The notes: generated from the letters alone by a model not told the origin. A DNA stretch of 64,000 nucleotides from Clavelina lepadiformis (GCF_947623445.1 NC_135247.1:622501-686500), one strand, 5' to 3'; numbered from the stretch's first letter, positions 46,451 to 64,000 are shown. Made by a program: numbers and translations.

Positions 46451-49400
46451 ATGAGTCACGAGAAGGTGCTGCCTAAAATGAAAATTGAGCACCTGTTACT
46501 TCTTACTTTAGTATTTTGTACTTGGCTTGGGTGCGAGGCCAGCGAAGGAAATGAGATAGCTAATGAATGCTACCAGTCCTCGTGTTGCCACATAAGTCAG
46601 TACATTGTTGTAAGCTATGTAATAACAATAGTTTAAGTTTATGACGCAAACGACATTGATTTTGTTCCTGACAGGTCCCACAAAGCTTTTTCCACCAAAA
46701 GTTCGGGACAGGACGTGCTACAGCGGTTCAGGCCACGATTACCGTGGCACGGTTGACGTCACTAAGCAGGGCCAAACCTGTTTGAACTGGTATGCTACAG
46801 CGGTGTCGAGTTTATCGCAACGTGAGAAGCAAAGATATGGCATCGGGGACCACAACTTTTGCCGAAATCCAGAACCGGCTGAAAACAAAGGCCCTTGGTG
46901 CTACGTGTCATCATTTAGCTACGGTTATTGCGACGTCATACCATGTAAGTACAGTGCATGCGTATATATGCTTGTTTCCCACTTTGACTCGACAACTTGG
47001 AAACGCAAACAAAAAAAAAACGGTTTTTGGCAGCAAAACCTATCATGTGGGAACACACCTTGAAATATATTCGTGATTAGGTCTGATGGTTGATCTTTCC
47101 AAGGGTCACTTAGGTCTGATAAAGCCATAGACTCATAATAAATCCTTTTACAGGCTCTGATTACCCGGACGTCTTGTACAGAAATGTCGTACCATCTCCA
47201 TATTGTCTCAACGCATCGGATACATTTCGTGAGTATAAGTTTCTAGCAATTACATTGCGGGCATGTTTGGGCCTGCTAGGGTGGTCGTACGTCATAAACT
47301 TGAGCAAAATTAATGAACCAAGCACACAGCTTTCATTTGTGTAGAGCGCCCGGATGTCTTGTTTGCTTTCCGTGGTTGCATCTACTATTTAACTATGACG
47401 CAAGAGAACGCGTCGGTGAGAAACTATCTACTGTATAAATTTGAAGACGACACCCTGACGTCATTTGCTTCGCCGCCAAAGCAAGCTATCAAGGACGCTT
47501 TAAACGTTTGTTTACGTCATCATGACATCATCACCTTTGTGACGTCAGATTCAGATGATTATCTATACTTTTACTTACAAAGTTCCAACATCATGCTTAG
47601 AGCAGATTTTTTAAGAAGAGGATGGCAGATTGTTAGCCCCGATGTCTACAGGCAATGCACGGACCCCAGTAAGTCAACTTATCAAACTATTACGTCATTG
47701 AGTCTCGCTTTATTTGGGGTTCCGTAAAACCTATCCGAATTTTACTTTTTGTCGCGACTGCAGTCCGCATGGCAGCCCGGCGTTCCAATGAAGAGATCAT
47801 GATCAGGAATGTGTTTGATCTGCGCCAACCGCACCGAGTTTTTCTGGAAGTTAACGGAGCCAGATATGAATGCGTTTGGAAAAACAAAACTCTCATCTTT
47901 CAGAGGAGGTCCAAGTCAAAGTTTCATGAGTGTGGAAGTTCAGCTGCTTATTTTATTACCAGGTGGGCTGTATATGCCACGTCATCTCACAGTTTAATTA
48001 GTCGATGTCTCGCTTAGTAGCGGGGAAATAAGGAATTTTATGCCAGCTGAGATATCTGTTGACATATTTCCTTTTAGAAACAATGATTCCCTTGTGACTC
48101 CACTAGACCGTGACGTTGGATCAAACCGGCTCAGCAGTGGGGAAGACCCCAAAATAAACTCATCCGAGAATCCGGATTTGCTCCAGATCGTGAAAAACAA
48201 ACCAGCGTTGGCTGCTCCACTGCTCGGTAATTATCAAACGGGCCTGATTAATTTTTCTTGTTGATATTTATATGAACAGAGATTGGGTTGAAGATTTCAC
48301 CTGTATTGACGTACAGCCTAAATGAAACAACTTTCTTCGTTCAAATCTGTAAGATATGATACGACATGACAAACCGCGTTTCTGTTACTTTTCCTTTGAT
48401 TACTTTGAAGGGTTTCAGATTCTAAATAGAGACAGTCTGGTCAAATTGTATCCATTTCAAAGTGACAACGCTAATGACAGTTGCTTAGAAGGTGATCAAA
48501 CATCCAGGATTTTCAAAGTATTTCAGGGAAGTCAAATTTTGCAGATCATTGAATGGGGGTCAGTAACATGGTTTGTCTGTTTTAAAACTATTTAACTATA
48601 ACCTTCAACCTTCCTGTTTCATCTATAGCAAAAGAGAAATGATTAATGCTTCGGTTCGGGTTCTGGTCAACTCATTGTACATAAAAAGGGCAGACTTTTG
48701 CGACACGACAAAGTAAGTCATTTAAATCATTAAATCATTAAAGTTTAATAATTTAATTACATATGAAGTGTTCTGAGATGCGTCTGAAAAAACGTTGATG
48801 CTTTAGCCTCACAAAGAAACCTTCAAACGTTTCTTGTTGTGAAGAAATTTTGAAGCAATTTCGACGAATACAAAGATTAAATCGTCTTTCAAGTGGGAGC
48901 AAAAAGATCAGAGAAGTTTGGTCTCAATGTTCGTTGAACCTCACCAAGAACGACTCGTGTCCTACTGTCCGCTGTTTCCAAAAGAAAAATTTGACACAGC
49001 TCGCTCTTTGCGAAATAAGAATGCGTCAGTGCATGAGAATATACGATTCTACAACAAGCATGATCACAAAACTTATTTGATAAAGTTAACATGCTAACAA
49101 TTTTAGCTATAGTGCATACTGTCATGGAAAATTACTTCAAACTCTTGACAATATTCGGTGGTCAATAACAATATTCGGTTAACAATACTCTTGACAATAT
49201 TCGGTGGTAACAAATGCGCTTGGTCAGGTCCTGCCCCTACCGCCGATGACGAACCATCTGTGGATGCGATACTTGGGATCAAAACTGGGGAGAGAATCGC
49301 TTACGCTGATGCTCACGACGCGTCAATAAAAGTCGGCGAGATCGCGGATTCTCTTCAGTATTCTAAAGCAGGGAACAAACTACAACTGGAAGGTCTGATT

Positions 49401-52400
49401 GGTTCCATTCAGGCGTTGCAGGTAGGCAGGTTAATTACTTTAAACGCCGGAAAGGCAATTATATACCAACATACAGCAAAATAATTTTCACCTGTCTTTT
49501 TTGGCCACAGCCTGTCAATTTCACTGAATTAAGCGAATCTGGAGCAAAACAACTTATCAACGATTTCGTGCTAGTGGTTGACAATATTGCGGATGAGAGT
49601 AGGGCCAAAGACTGGATCAGTATTAAATCGAATGAGCGGGACGAAGTTCCACCCGGCACTGCGAGTAAGTATAAAAGGTAATATTTATCTGGCCCAAGGT
49701 TTCGTCAGTGGCATTTTTTTAGATTTAAAACCAGCGCCACCGAAGACAGACCCGCATTCGTTATTGATCATCACCGAAAACACCCTGCAACAAATGGTCT
49801 CTAGTGGTCGCTCCTTCTGGAACGAAAGCAACAAAACAATCAGTGTGACCACAAACAACGTCATCAGTAAGATAGAAAGACAACAGCTTCGTCAAAGCAA
49901 TAATTCCATAAATTTAGGTACGAAACCATCAACATCAGTCCAGACGTGGGCACTGGACAGTCGGTACTTTGATAGTACCGTCGGTAACGGTACTTGGCAA
50001 AACATATACCGACGGTTCCGGCATTCGGTATTATTTTAAAAGAGTAGTTCGGTACTTTGCCGGTACCGGTATATTTTATACGGCGGATCCTGTTGCGAGT
50101 GCAACTTTTGCCGATATTACATGACCCCGTTAAAGGTTATTTTAAGTCAAAAATATGTGAACGCATTCTTTGAGACTTTGTTGGACATTGAGAGATTAAA
50201 AAATTAAAAATTTAGATTAAAAAGCGAACAAAAAGTGTTGAAATTGGTACAAAATTTTAATTAAAATGAAGTTTTAAAAAAACTTTGAAGTAATCATTTT
50301 AAAAGTACCGGGTACCGGGACTGACTTATATTTCTTGAGAAAAGGAATTCGGTACAGGGATTCGGTACTTCTTTCTAAAAGTACCGACGGTACCAGTGTC
50401 GGTACTGCCGGTATATAATATAGTATACTGGCCACCTTTGCATCTGTATTTGCACCAATGTATTATTTGGGACTTTACATTGGCAGAGTCAGCAGGTAAA
50501 TCGTATAACCTGTCGGTTCAACCAAGTGCCGGTAACCTGAATGACTCTGTTGTGCTGATAACTTCGGAATTTCCCAACATCCTTCAACTTATAATAAAAG
50601 TCAACGAAGGTAGCAATGTGACTGGATGTAGCTTTTAACTTGGTGCCGCAGACAAAAAATCCAGAATAAAAACGAGTTATAAAATTTTTATTGATTTTGC
50701 GCGCAGGCAACAAATCATCGAACACTGAAGGTGACAATGAACTTGAACATGAAAACGACGAGAATAAGCGACTGGTGATTGGTCTCTATTTGCGTTGAGT
50801 ATGATTTCTATGGTCCAGCTCTCCTCCTAGCGTAGGCATGTAGCTTTTTATGTAAATCTACTGTGTTGAGATTCTTTACTGCGCTTCTAGTATGCTCCGC
50901 ACTCCCCCGTGCTTTCGGCAACAGTGATTAGAGCCCAGCGCAAGGTGGCGTCCGCAATCCAATTCAACATACCATATAAGGAGAGCGATATTCCTGACCC
51001 GACTCTGACGTCAAGAAAATATTACTTCAGCTGCAACTTCCTCACCAACAACAACTCTTGGAACTCCAAGTAAGCTTTTGCTGCCGTCGCCTCAAAATCT
51101 GACCAGCCCTGAAACTGTAAATTACTGCGATAGAGACTTCCCGTATAACACGAACTCAACGTATACTCTGTACCAAAAATAAAAGCAAAAAAATCTACGA
51201 AATAACTCAAACTTCTTGTAGGGGCTGCAAGGTCTCTTATCTTGACACTGTGAATCACGTGGTTACGTGCACGTGTAATCACACAACAAACTTTGCCATC
51301 CTGCTGCAGGTTGTTCCCCCTAAGGTAAGTTCCAGGTTAAATGGGGACAGGTTTTTTTACAAACATCATAGTAAAGTTTCACAACACCAACGTACCAGCT
51401 GATGACGTAAGTGGCAAGATGATTGTGTTTAGCTTTCTCCGACCGATTCCGCAGTCTTAACCTTGCTATCGTACATCGGAGAGTCGCTTACTGTGTTCTG
51501 CTTAATTATCACCCTGGTAAGTTTGCAGTAAACACCACTCTAACAGTACCATCGGAGCCCCAGGTCTTTTATGGGCGGGCTGTGTAAAACCTGTTTTACC
51601 TATCAGGTGATATTCACATCGTTTCGTCGAAGTCTGAAATCTGAACGGATGGTGGCGCACTTTCATCTGGTCCTGGCGCTTGTTGGCTTTCACATAATGC
51701 AGCTGTTTGCGTCAGTCGCTGAGAACTCAAAAGTGAGTCAACGTTGCAAATCTTATCCTTTAACCGTTATAGGACTCCTTCAAGTAAATTGATAGTCGTT
51801 TGACGTTAAAAAAATTCCAATAGTAATAACTTTATGTAAATAACTTCCCCCAGAATGAAACCAGCACTCCCTGCATTATGGTTGCTTCCCTGACACATTT
51901 TTTACTCCTTGGCGTCTTCATGTGGATGCTGTGCGAAGGGATAACTCTCCACTTGAGTGTGATCAACGTCTTTCAGGACACAAAAACTTTCAAAATCGGT
52001 CGATACTTTCTTGGCTGGGGCGAGTGCTTTTAGTCATTTTGGGAATTGTAATTATAAAATGTCTATACAAAGAATAGACATTGTTGCCCATCATAAAGAT
52101 CTCGAGTTTCAAATTACGTTGTGTTTCCTGGCGTGCTCAGTTTCTGTTATTGTTAACCATCAGGTCTTCCACTGTTCTTATCGGTGGGCACTCTAAGCTA
52201 TGGTCTGTCATTAAGACCATACCCCACTTGCTACGTGCAAGGTGTCGGGCAACAAAGCTGTCTCGGCCAGGTGGAGAAAAGAGGCGCTCAGTATCAGGAC
52301 GCTCAGCCCAAGCAACAGATCATCGAGCGATGTTGCATCAGCACCGAAAGTTACCTTATCTGGGCACTGGTCATTCCAGCTGGACTTGTCTTGGTTGTAT

Positions 52401-53377
52401 GTTGACCCATTCAACTTTCACTTTTAAAAGCAACAGAAATTGAAGTGGAAATTGTATAAAAGACATGAATATGACCTACACGGGTCAATTTTTACAAAGA
52501 GAATGTGAAAAATCGTTTCATTTTTAGCTAAACCTCTTCGTACTCCTTCGTGTTTCTTACGTCATCGCGCAAAGCTCGAAGGCGATTCATCAAAATCATA
52601 AACCTCTTTCAGAAAGAAAACAACGCGACCATAAGCATTCAAGGTGAAAACAATGTAACTACGACATCTTATTTCACAACAGAGCTCATCATGCATCTTT
52701 TAACGATTAGGAAAGCAACAAAAGGAGCGCTACTGCTCATGCCCATATTAGGGCTTCCCTGGGCATTCGGCTTCATCCCACAGAGCTTAACTCATAGTTC
52801 TCTACTTTACGTCTTCACCGTACTCAACTCTACCCAGGTAACTAGATCACAGCAAAGGCTCTCCTTGATAGTTTACGAGAACTGAAGCTAACTCAGCATA
52901 TCCAGTATGTAGTGAGCTTAATTTGGCATTTGATGCCACGATTTTCAGGGAATCTTCATCCTCTTGTTCTACTGCATCATGAATAACGAAGTCAAATGTG
53001 TCGTGGCGAATTACTTAAGAAGGAAAAGTCTCATCCAGCAACAGGTGACAACCGGCTTTAGAACCGTTGGTTTGTTGTTGTGGTATGTTGTGTTGAATAT
53101 CCGTAGCCTATGTTTCGTCTTTTGATAGTCGTGGACACGTGGTTCAAATCATCGTCAACAATCGCTTGACCTGAAACGACTAAGCAAAGAAGAGAATGGC
53201 ACCGAGCAAAATCTGTTGGCCGGAGTCCAACGCAGCGTGTCTATGAACACAACCTCCACACGTCTGAGTGGATCGCCAGCAGAACCGGAAAGTTCTTGTG
53301 GTGACCCGCTTGAGCAGATAACATATTTCTCGGCAAGCAACAGCAAATTTGTCAAGTCTTCCGAGCATTTTCAGTGA
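46451..53377 (+). CDS. Adhesion-family GPCR with N-terminal kringle domain
   Basis: A chain of in-phase exons runs from ATG 46451 (or 46478, directly before the signal peptide MKIEHLLLLTLVFCTWLG) to TGA at 53375-53377. Exon 2 (46675-46944) encodes a kringle from Cys63 to Cys139: CYSGSGHDYRGTVDV, QTCLNWY, HNFCRNP, GPWCYV, YGYC and IPC, with all six cysteines. A long Cys- and Asn-rich ectodomain I do not recognise follows. Exons from about 49210 to 51320 look like a GAIN domain ending in a GPS, CNFLTNNNSW then GCKVSYLDTVNHVVTCTCNH and TTNFAILL. The seven-helix part follows, with VIFTSFRRSLKSERM, FLLLGVFMWMLCEGITLHLS, GTLSYGLSLRPYPTCY, KGALLLMPILGLPWAFGF and IFILLFYCIMNNEVK, all family-B2 hallmarks. 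A Ser/Thr-rich tail ends the protein. It should sit in the plasma membrane. Ligand and G protein are unknown. Some middle exon borders are tentative. Confidence 0.88.
49941..50440. mobile_element. hAT MITE in a receptor intron, GGTAC-rich
   Basis: The left end CAGACGTGGGCACTGG matches the terminal sequence of the element at 62732-63199 (right end, inverted). The right end near CCAGTATAC inverted, GGCCACCTTTG, is more decayed. Flanks CATCAGTC and CATCTGTA are only weakly alike. Both copies are full of GGTACCG-type units. It lies between two GAIN-domain exons. Confidence 0.7.
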
Positions 53378-54030
53378 CCCAGCTTTGCTTAAATGTTATT
53401 TGTAACTCGCCAGCAGAGAGCGCTGAGTGTTGATTCTTTGTCACTTCTTCCCGTGGCAGCAACGAAATGCCAGAAGCCTGTAAAACTGTATATGTGTAAA
53501 TCGTATAGAAGACTGTAGCTCATTGATAATGTGCGTTTTAATCCTATATCTTGACGCAAGTTAAGCCCTGCCGCACCATATAACTAACAATGTATAAAAA
53601 TAACCCAACAATGTTATTGCTGTGCTTGTCGTAAATGAATTGCATAACATTGTAGACAATAAACAACCAAGAAAACTTTCACCATTCACATATTTACTGA
53701 AGCAGCTGCGTAATTTATCAAACAACGCTGGTTATTACTTTAACTTTTACCAGCTAACAATACAATGTTCAATGGACATATTATCGAGATCTTGTTTGCT
53801 CTCTCCCAGTGTTAAAAGAAAAAATTGCTTTTTTATTTAAATTAGGTAAGCGCCACCGTCTGGTAGAAACTTTGAAATGTATTTCCCGTGGTAACCAGTT
53901 CAACCACAACAAGCCTGAAGAAATAATTTTACTGCGAGGTTAGAAGATTGGTTCGATTCGTTTGATGCAGGGATGAAAGGTTGTGCAGATAGTTGTGTTA
54001 CCTCAGCTACATGGCAACAGAATTAGGGCG
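53378..54030. other. Short intergenic region between receptor and ATAT1
   Basis: An AATAAA at 53658-53663 is a good polyadenylation signal for the receptor gene. The remaining bases should contain the ATAT1 promoter. No other feature is seen. Confidence 0.5.
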
Positions 54031-59336
<5,306 letters not shown>

Positions 59337-59643
59337 GACTCAATTGTGCAATCGATAGAGCAGTGTCACTTATTCTGTGCATTCCATGCTTGGTATGCTC
59401 CCTTCAGTCAGGCATTGTTATGGTGATGAAGCAAACCTACGTTCAAACCACTACTTCTCTTGTTGTAATATCTGTGATGTTATGCGTGCTACTCTATTTC
59501 AAATCTCTCGCTAGCCCTTTTTTTAAGTCATAGTGCAGTATTATGCATTTTTTATGATTCTTCGTGTATTTGCATATAGTTTAGAAAATTAACAAAAATT
59601 GATAAAATAAAAAATTAAGTCGTCATCAATGCATGTGGAGTTG

Positions 59644-61079
59644 TTAGGCCATCAATCCCCCTGTCAAAAAAATCGGGAAATTTAATTTCTTTGAGCAACT
59701 TCCAGTGATCCAGCAAAATGCTACTTGCCTGTTACTTCCAGTGCGGAGCAATTAACATACGAACTTTCATCCGAAGCAAGGAAGAGACAAGCATTGGCAA
59801 TCTCTGTAAGGTTAAATAAATGACAATGAATTATATTAATGAACATCTGCGTCACATTCTTGCCAACCCAGCTAAAAACATCAATTACCTTCTGGCATTC
59901 CAAACCTCTTCATCGGGATCTGCTTCCTAACCTAGCGCAAGAAATTCAAAAATAACTTTCTGGTCAGAGATTGATTAGAATTGAAAAATTGTTTTAGTTG
60001 ATTTACTTTTTCAAGAAGAGGCTCCGGAACTTGCTCTGTCATTGGCGTTTTTATGAAGCCGGGCAGAACAGAATTACATCGAATTCCAAACCTAGGGAAA
60101 ACATGAGAATAAAAAACTACGAAATGTTGTTAACTTGCTTCTCACCAGATAGAGATTAGCAATGGAGGCGTACCTTCCCATTTCAAATCCAACCGATTTG
60201 GTAAAGAGTATAACACCAGCCTTGGATGCGGCATAATTGGCCTGCCCTGTGTTTCCTCCCTACATTTTTAAGGAAATTGCTAAAGCATTGTTTTCATGTC
60301 ATATGCACAGGTGGTTGCTTACCTTGCCAACGATACTTGAAATATTTATGATCGAAGCTGGGTCCATGCCACCAGGGTGGTTGAGGGTGTCGATGAAGGA
60401 CTTTGTCATGACAAATACTGACTAAACGTAAGTTAAATTCGTCAGGTCTCATTTCAATGCATCGAGCAAAACTCATCCTTGAATAGTTAATTTAATAACA
60501 ACTTCTAACCTTCAAATTTGTTTGAATGACTTCATCAAATCGACTTTCATCCATGTTAATGAGCAGACTGTCCCGGATAATTCCTGCACAATTCACTAAA
60601 ACGTCGCCGTGTTTGCCATAATTTTCCTGCAGGAAATCAGAACTTTATTCAGAAAATTGCTTCAGAAACATCAGCATTAAATTGAAAAAAGACCTTGAAA
60701 TGAATTACCTACTTTAACGTTGGAAAATAAATCTTTTGCAAATGCCATGTCTGCCACATCACCATCAGCTAGATGATGTTTGTTATCAAACTTTGTGGAC
60801 AAGCACGGCTGAACTTGCTCCATGCCCTCTCTTGACCTGTCAACCATCATAACGCTCGCTCCTTCCAAAGCAAATTTCGAGCAAATCGCTTTCCCAATTC
60901 CACTGGCAGCTCCTGTATAAACAGTGATTGTTAACTTGATAATAAAGAAGAGTTCCCATTTAATTGACCACGTGTATGTTTGCTGGAAATGTTGTCAAAT
61001 TGATGTTGAAATATTTGACACACTGACCAGTAACAACTGCTACTTTTCCTGCGAGCCGTCCCACGCCTGCAGATGTCAT
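59644..61079 (-). CDS. HSD17B8: HSD17B8, short-chain dehydrogenase (mitochondrial ketoacyl reductase subunit)
   Basis: Nine exons are read: 61028-61079, 60713-60912, 60510-60626, 60323-60421, 60174-60259, 60007-60091, 59889-59931, 59729-59803 and 59644-59660. They sum to 257 codons plus stop; human has 261. The NAD(P) loop is [11 protein letters not shown], the structural motif is NCAG, and the catalytic residues lie in [11 protein letters not shown] and NYAASKAGV (Ser, then YxxxK). [18 protein letters not shown] and LEVTGGLMA complete the match. In mammals it pairs with CBR4 as 3-ketoacyl-ACP reductase of mitochondrial fatty acid synthesis and also oxidises estradiol. The last intron (59661-59728) starts with GC in AACAG/GCAAGT and ends in CAG. 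Using it restores the conserved VTGG end. Without splicing the frame would stop two codons on, at 59721. CBR4 is not in the window. Confidence 0.92.
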
Positions 61080-62731
61080 TTTTTGCTGTTTTTTTTCTAT
61101 ACTTGATGGAATTACTAGCTACACAGATAGCCACATGTAGACATGCCACCTAAATCAGAATATACCTTCAATATATAATTAAATCAAAACGTTTAATAGA
61201 TAAAATCATGTATGTACAACTTTAGACCTTGCAAAAGTTTTATTCATTATACTGAATCACTTATTTTTGTAGGTCCCACTAAAATATGCTTTTGTGACAT
61301 GCCTGTATCTATTGAAAGCAAGTTTATCAATACAACTCCTTTTAATCATTAATATATATAACAATATAAAATCATTGCATTGTGTTTTACAGAATATGGA
61401 CACTGGTCATTTTTTACACAAAAACATCTTGCTTAACTTTCACATTTGTGTATCCTAGTAGCAGTAGGTCTAGTGTACATCAAAAGATATCTCTTTCAAT
61501 CTTTGTGTATTGCGGTAGTGGGAAAATATACTTAAATGGCTCATGTAAATTCCGGACTGTTACGTTTGCAATGGGCATGTCAAACAGGTGGAATAACAAT
61601 CTTTTGAAAATTTGCTTGCTTGGTAAAATCAATCAAGTACTTGCCAGCCATTCCGTGAGCTATTTCACCACAATCTTTCTATAACTATATAAGCCGTTTT
61701 CTAAGGCACCGGAACAAAACGCATGCATGGCAACAAAAAGTCAGAAAGTTTGCCAATAGTGATGACAGATTTTTAATAGGACTCGCACATTGTTTATATT
61801 TCGTCACTGTCCATGGGAGAACAAAAAATAAAAATACCAAGCACTACAGTGTGATAAAAGAACAATTTCACCAGCAAAACAGCCCATTACACATGATGAT
61901 AAACACAACTTGTTTGTTTGTGTCATTGCTATCTTGCATGTTTTAGGCCCGGGATTTGCTTAGCCTCTTTTCCCTGTTGATTGATTGTTCGTGAGAACGT
62001 TTTTTACTGCACTCCTGCTATAAAACGCACAAACCGCACGTGGGCGTAGCGTCGCACTTCCCTAACCACTAGCTGCTGGTTTTCACTTAACTGAAGTATA
62101 ACCTCGGTACAGGACTATATTTAGCTTTCTCATATTATAGAGTCTATAGACAGTAATCTCCCAGTTTGGATCGGCCTCTGACGTGAAAGTGCCGACCGTA
62201 CATGTAATACAATTTTCGGTTCGCGTTCTTCCAAACTCTTACCCCCAATGATTATAATTATTATCGGAGTTTTATGCAATAATTATGAAATATTACCTAC
62301 CCAGAATTGTTTGCGTAGCATTGTTCGATAATTTTTATATTTGGATTGGGGAAAGTTTTTGCACAACATAAACTTGGCGATGATTCCTCATCGTTCGAAC
62401 CCCGGTTACCGAGCTATCCTTTGTGTAAGTCCCGATTAACACATGTTTGATTATTTAGTATTTCATATAGAATTTCCCTAAGTTAGAGCTGTTCATCAGG
62501 TCCACTGAATTGGAGCAATTGTCGTTAATGCCATGCCCAAGGGCAGTTTTACCCTTTTTGGCCAGACGCAAAAGTTTGCAAAAAATCTGATGAAAGTACG
62601 CATTTTAACGTAGCCTACATGCTCAAAACCGCCAAAATCAAATCTTTCGGCCAATATTATTTCACGTCTTATTCTTCGTCTTCACGTATCTCCAATCTTT
62701 ATTTAAAGTGTAATGTGTAAAGTCAAATCCC

Positions 62732-63199
62732 CATAGGTGGGTAGTAGGCCTACCGCGGTACTATATTACCGAATTACTGTACCGTGGTACTTTTTCTGTA
62801 CCGAATAACGTTTTTCAAGAAATTTCAGACGGTTCGGGTACTCGGTACTTTTCACATGGTGATTTCAAAATTTTAACAAATATGTTTTCAAAAATACATG
62901 TCAATTAATCCTTAACACAATGTTTAGTAACTGCTGATCTTTTTTAATCGAGAAATGTCAAGTAAAATTGCAAGCGATTCACGTCACATATGGTTTGACC
63001 TCGAGTAACCTTTACCGGGGACATAATGGCGGCAAACATTTCATTTGTAGCAGCATCTTTTACACACAAAAAACTACCGATACCGAGTACCGACAAAGTA
63101 TCGAACCACTTTTTAAAAATAGTACAGAATACTCTCCAAGTACTTTCTAATACTTTACTTCAAATAAGGCACTTTCAAAGTACCGACTGCCCACGTCTG
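62732..63199. mobile_element. hAT MITE, GGTAC-rich, with perfect target duplication
   Basis: The 468-bp element starts CATAGGTGGGTAGT and ends ACTGCCCACGTCTG, an imperfect inverted pair. CAAATCCC flanks it at 62724-62731 and 63200-63207. It is related to the copy at 49941-50440. No transposase is encoded. Confidence 0.85.
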
Positions 63200-63689
63200 C
63201 AAATCCCATGCTTTTAGTTGTTATGAAATGTGATGTTCACCTGTGATGTGCTTATAGCCATAACGTTCCTTATGCATCTGAATAAATGCATTTTCCAGCA
63301 TAGTTCGCATTGGCATGTGCACAGATTCATCTGTATTGGTTTTCTTAGCGATTGTTATAGCTAATAAAGGTTTCTGGCATGTTTCGATGTTTGTTTTCAT
63401 AAACATCGTCCGGAGATTTCACATTGTAAATTGGCAAATAAATAGGAGTGGAAGTATAAAAATAAAAATAGTCTAAAAATATGAATTGATAAACGCAAAA
63501 GTTTGTAAAATAGTCACAGTAGTTAATTATAATAATATTTGTAAGTAAGTATAATATAGTAGCTAATTTCAGGGTATTGATTTCAGAGTAAAATCTGGAT
63601 TGGGTAACTACGCATATCTGGGAGACATCCATTCGACTGCTTGTAGTCTAGACTAACTGACTTAATATGACGTCATCACCGTCGCCATT

Positions 63690-63813
63690 TTCCAGCACTT
63701 TGCTTTGTTGCAGCTCGAGGCGAGGACGTGCTGCACTATTTTCGCTATCGTCTTTAATCTTCTTAAATAATTAAGTATTTTTGCTATCAAGGCTCCCGGA
63801 AGATTAGACTGAG
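63690..63813 (+). promoter_or_regulatory. Possible 5' UTR exon of an off-window gene
   Basis: A GC-richer patch (CAGCTCGAGGCGAGGACGTG) is followed by a strong splice donor GAG/GTAAGT at 63813-63814. No ATG-led frame crosses it. It may be a non-coding first exon of a gene beyond 64000. Confidence 0.3.
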
Positions 63814-64000
63814 GTAAGTTATCAGTTTATGCTGTTTTTAAAATATTGTAATTATACGGAAAGTTGTGTTACACAAAAATAACTTAGTACTTTGGCATTG
63901 CGGAAGTCAATCGTTTTACAGCATGTTACATCGTGTTTTTGTGTCTCTTTTTTATCAATAATCACGTTGTTTTTATTATCAAAATATTTAATGAAAACAT

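Larger units (their letters stand above)
61080..64000. other. Gene-poor right end
   Basis: No coding exon was recognised to the end of the window. It holds the hAT element at 62732-63199 and a possible 5' UTR exon ending at about 63813. Confidence 0.45.

Noticed and set aside
59721-59729. In-frame stop just after VTGK as the end of HSD17B8
   Set aside because: A GC-AG intron restores the conserved VTGG end and keeps phase, so this stop is taken as intronic.
62380-62450. GTTCGAACC as a tRNA B box
   Set aside because: The motif is palindromic, no A box sits at a proper distance, and no cloverleaf could be drawn.

Overview
The window looks like a compact, AT-rich genome of an invertebrate chordate, most likely a sea squirt of the Ciona type. 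This is inferred from many short introns with GT-AG borders, dense genes on both strands, animal orthologues that splice cleanly, and abundant small hAT-type DNA transposons. No bacterial, viral or retroviral gene was recognised. Gene models were built by hand by reading splice borders and checking phase. Where exon lengths are given, the summed coding length is a multiple of three.

Layout, left to right. 1-1754 has no gene. 1755-4167 (+) encodes a RIPK/TKL-like protein kinase with an unrecognised helical tail. 5092-7463 (-) is PBK/TOPK, a mitotic kinase. 7464-13273 has no gene but holds a LINE relic, a tRNA-like SINE, a microsatellite and an 899-bp pogo/mariner-type element. 13274-16019 (+) is ACTR10 (dynactin Arp11), tail to tail with 16100-17346 (-), the first of two tandem THEM6-like genes; the second is 18351-19760 (-). 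19761-22173 is empty apart from a striking 37-bp hairpin. 22174-31148 (+) is MCM3AP/GANP, the scaffold of the TREX-2 mRNA export complex, in about 35 exons. 31356-32828 (-) is an intronless PISD. 32829-36378 is transposon-rich, with one hAT element nested in another.

36379-38638 (-) is a MINPP1-like inositol polyphosphate phosphatase. 40324-43589 (-) is a C1orf21-like putatively myristoylated protein, found by splicing small exons. 46451-53377 (+) is an adhesion GPCR with an N-terminal kringle domain, the most unusual gene here. 54031-59336 (+) is ATAT1 (alpha-tubulin acetyltransferase). 59644-61079 (-) is HSD17B8, whose last intron appears to be a GC-AG intron. The rest to 64000 has a hAT element and perhaps the 5' UTR exon of another gene.

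The genes are ordinary housekeeping and signalling loci and do not form one pathway. Several are tail to tail with very short gaps. The most interesting points are the kringle-GPCR architecture, the altered catalytic motifs in MINPP1 and PISD, the single-exon PISD, the GC-AG intron, the 37-bp hairpin, and the set of hAT-type elements, most with readable 8-bp target duplications.
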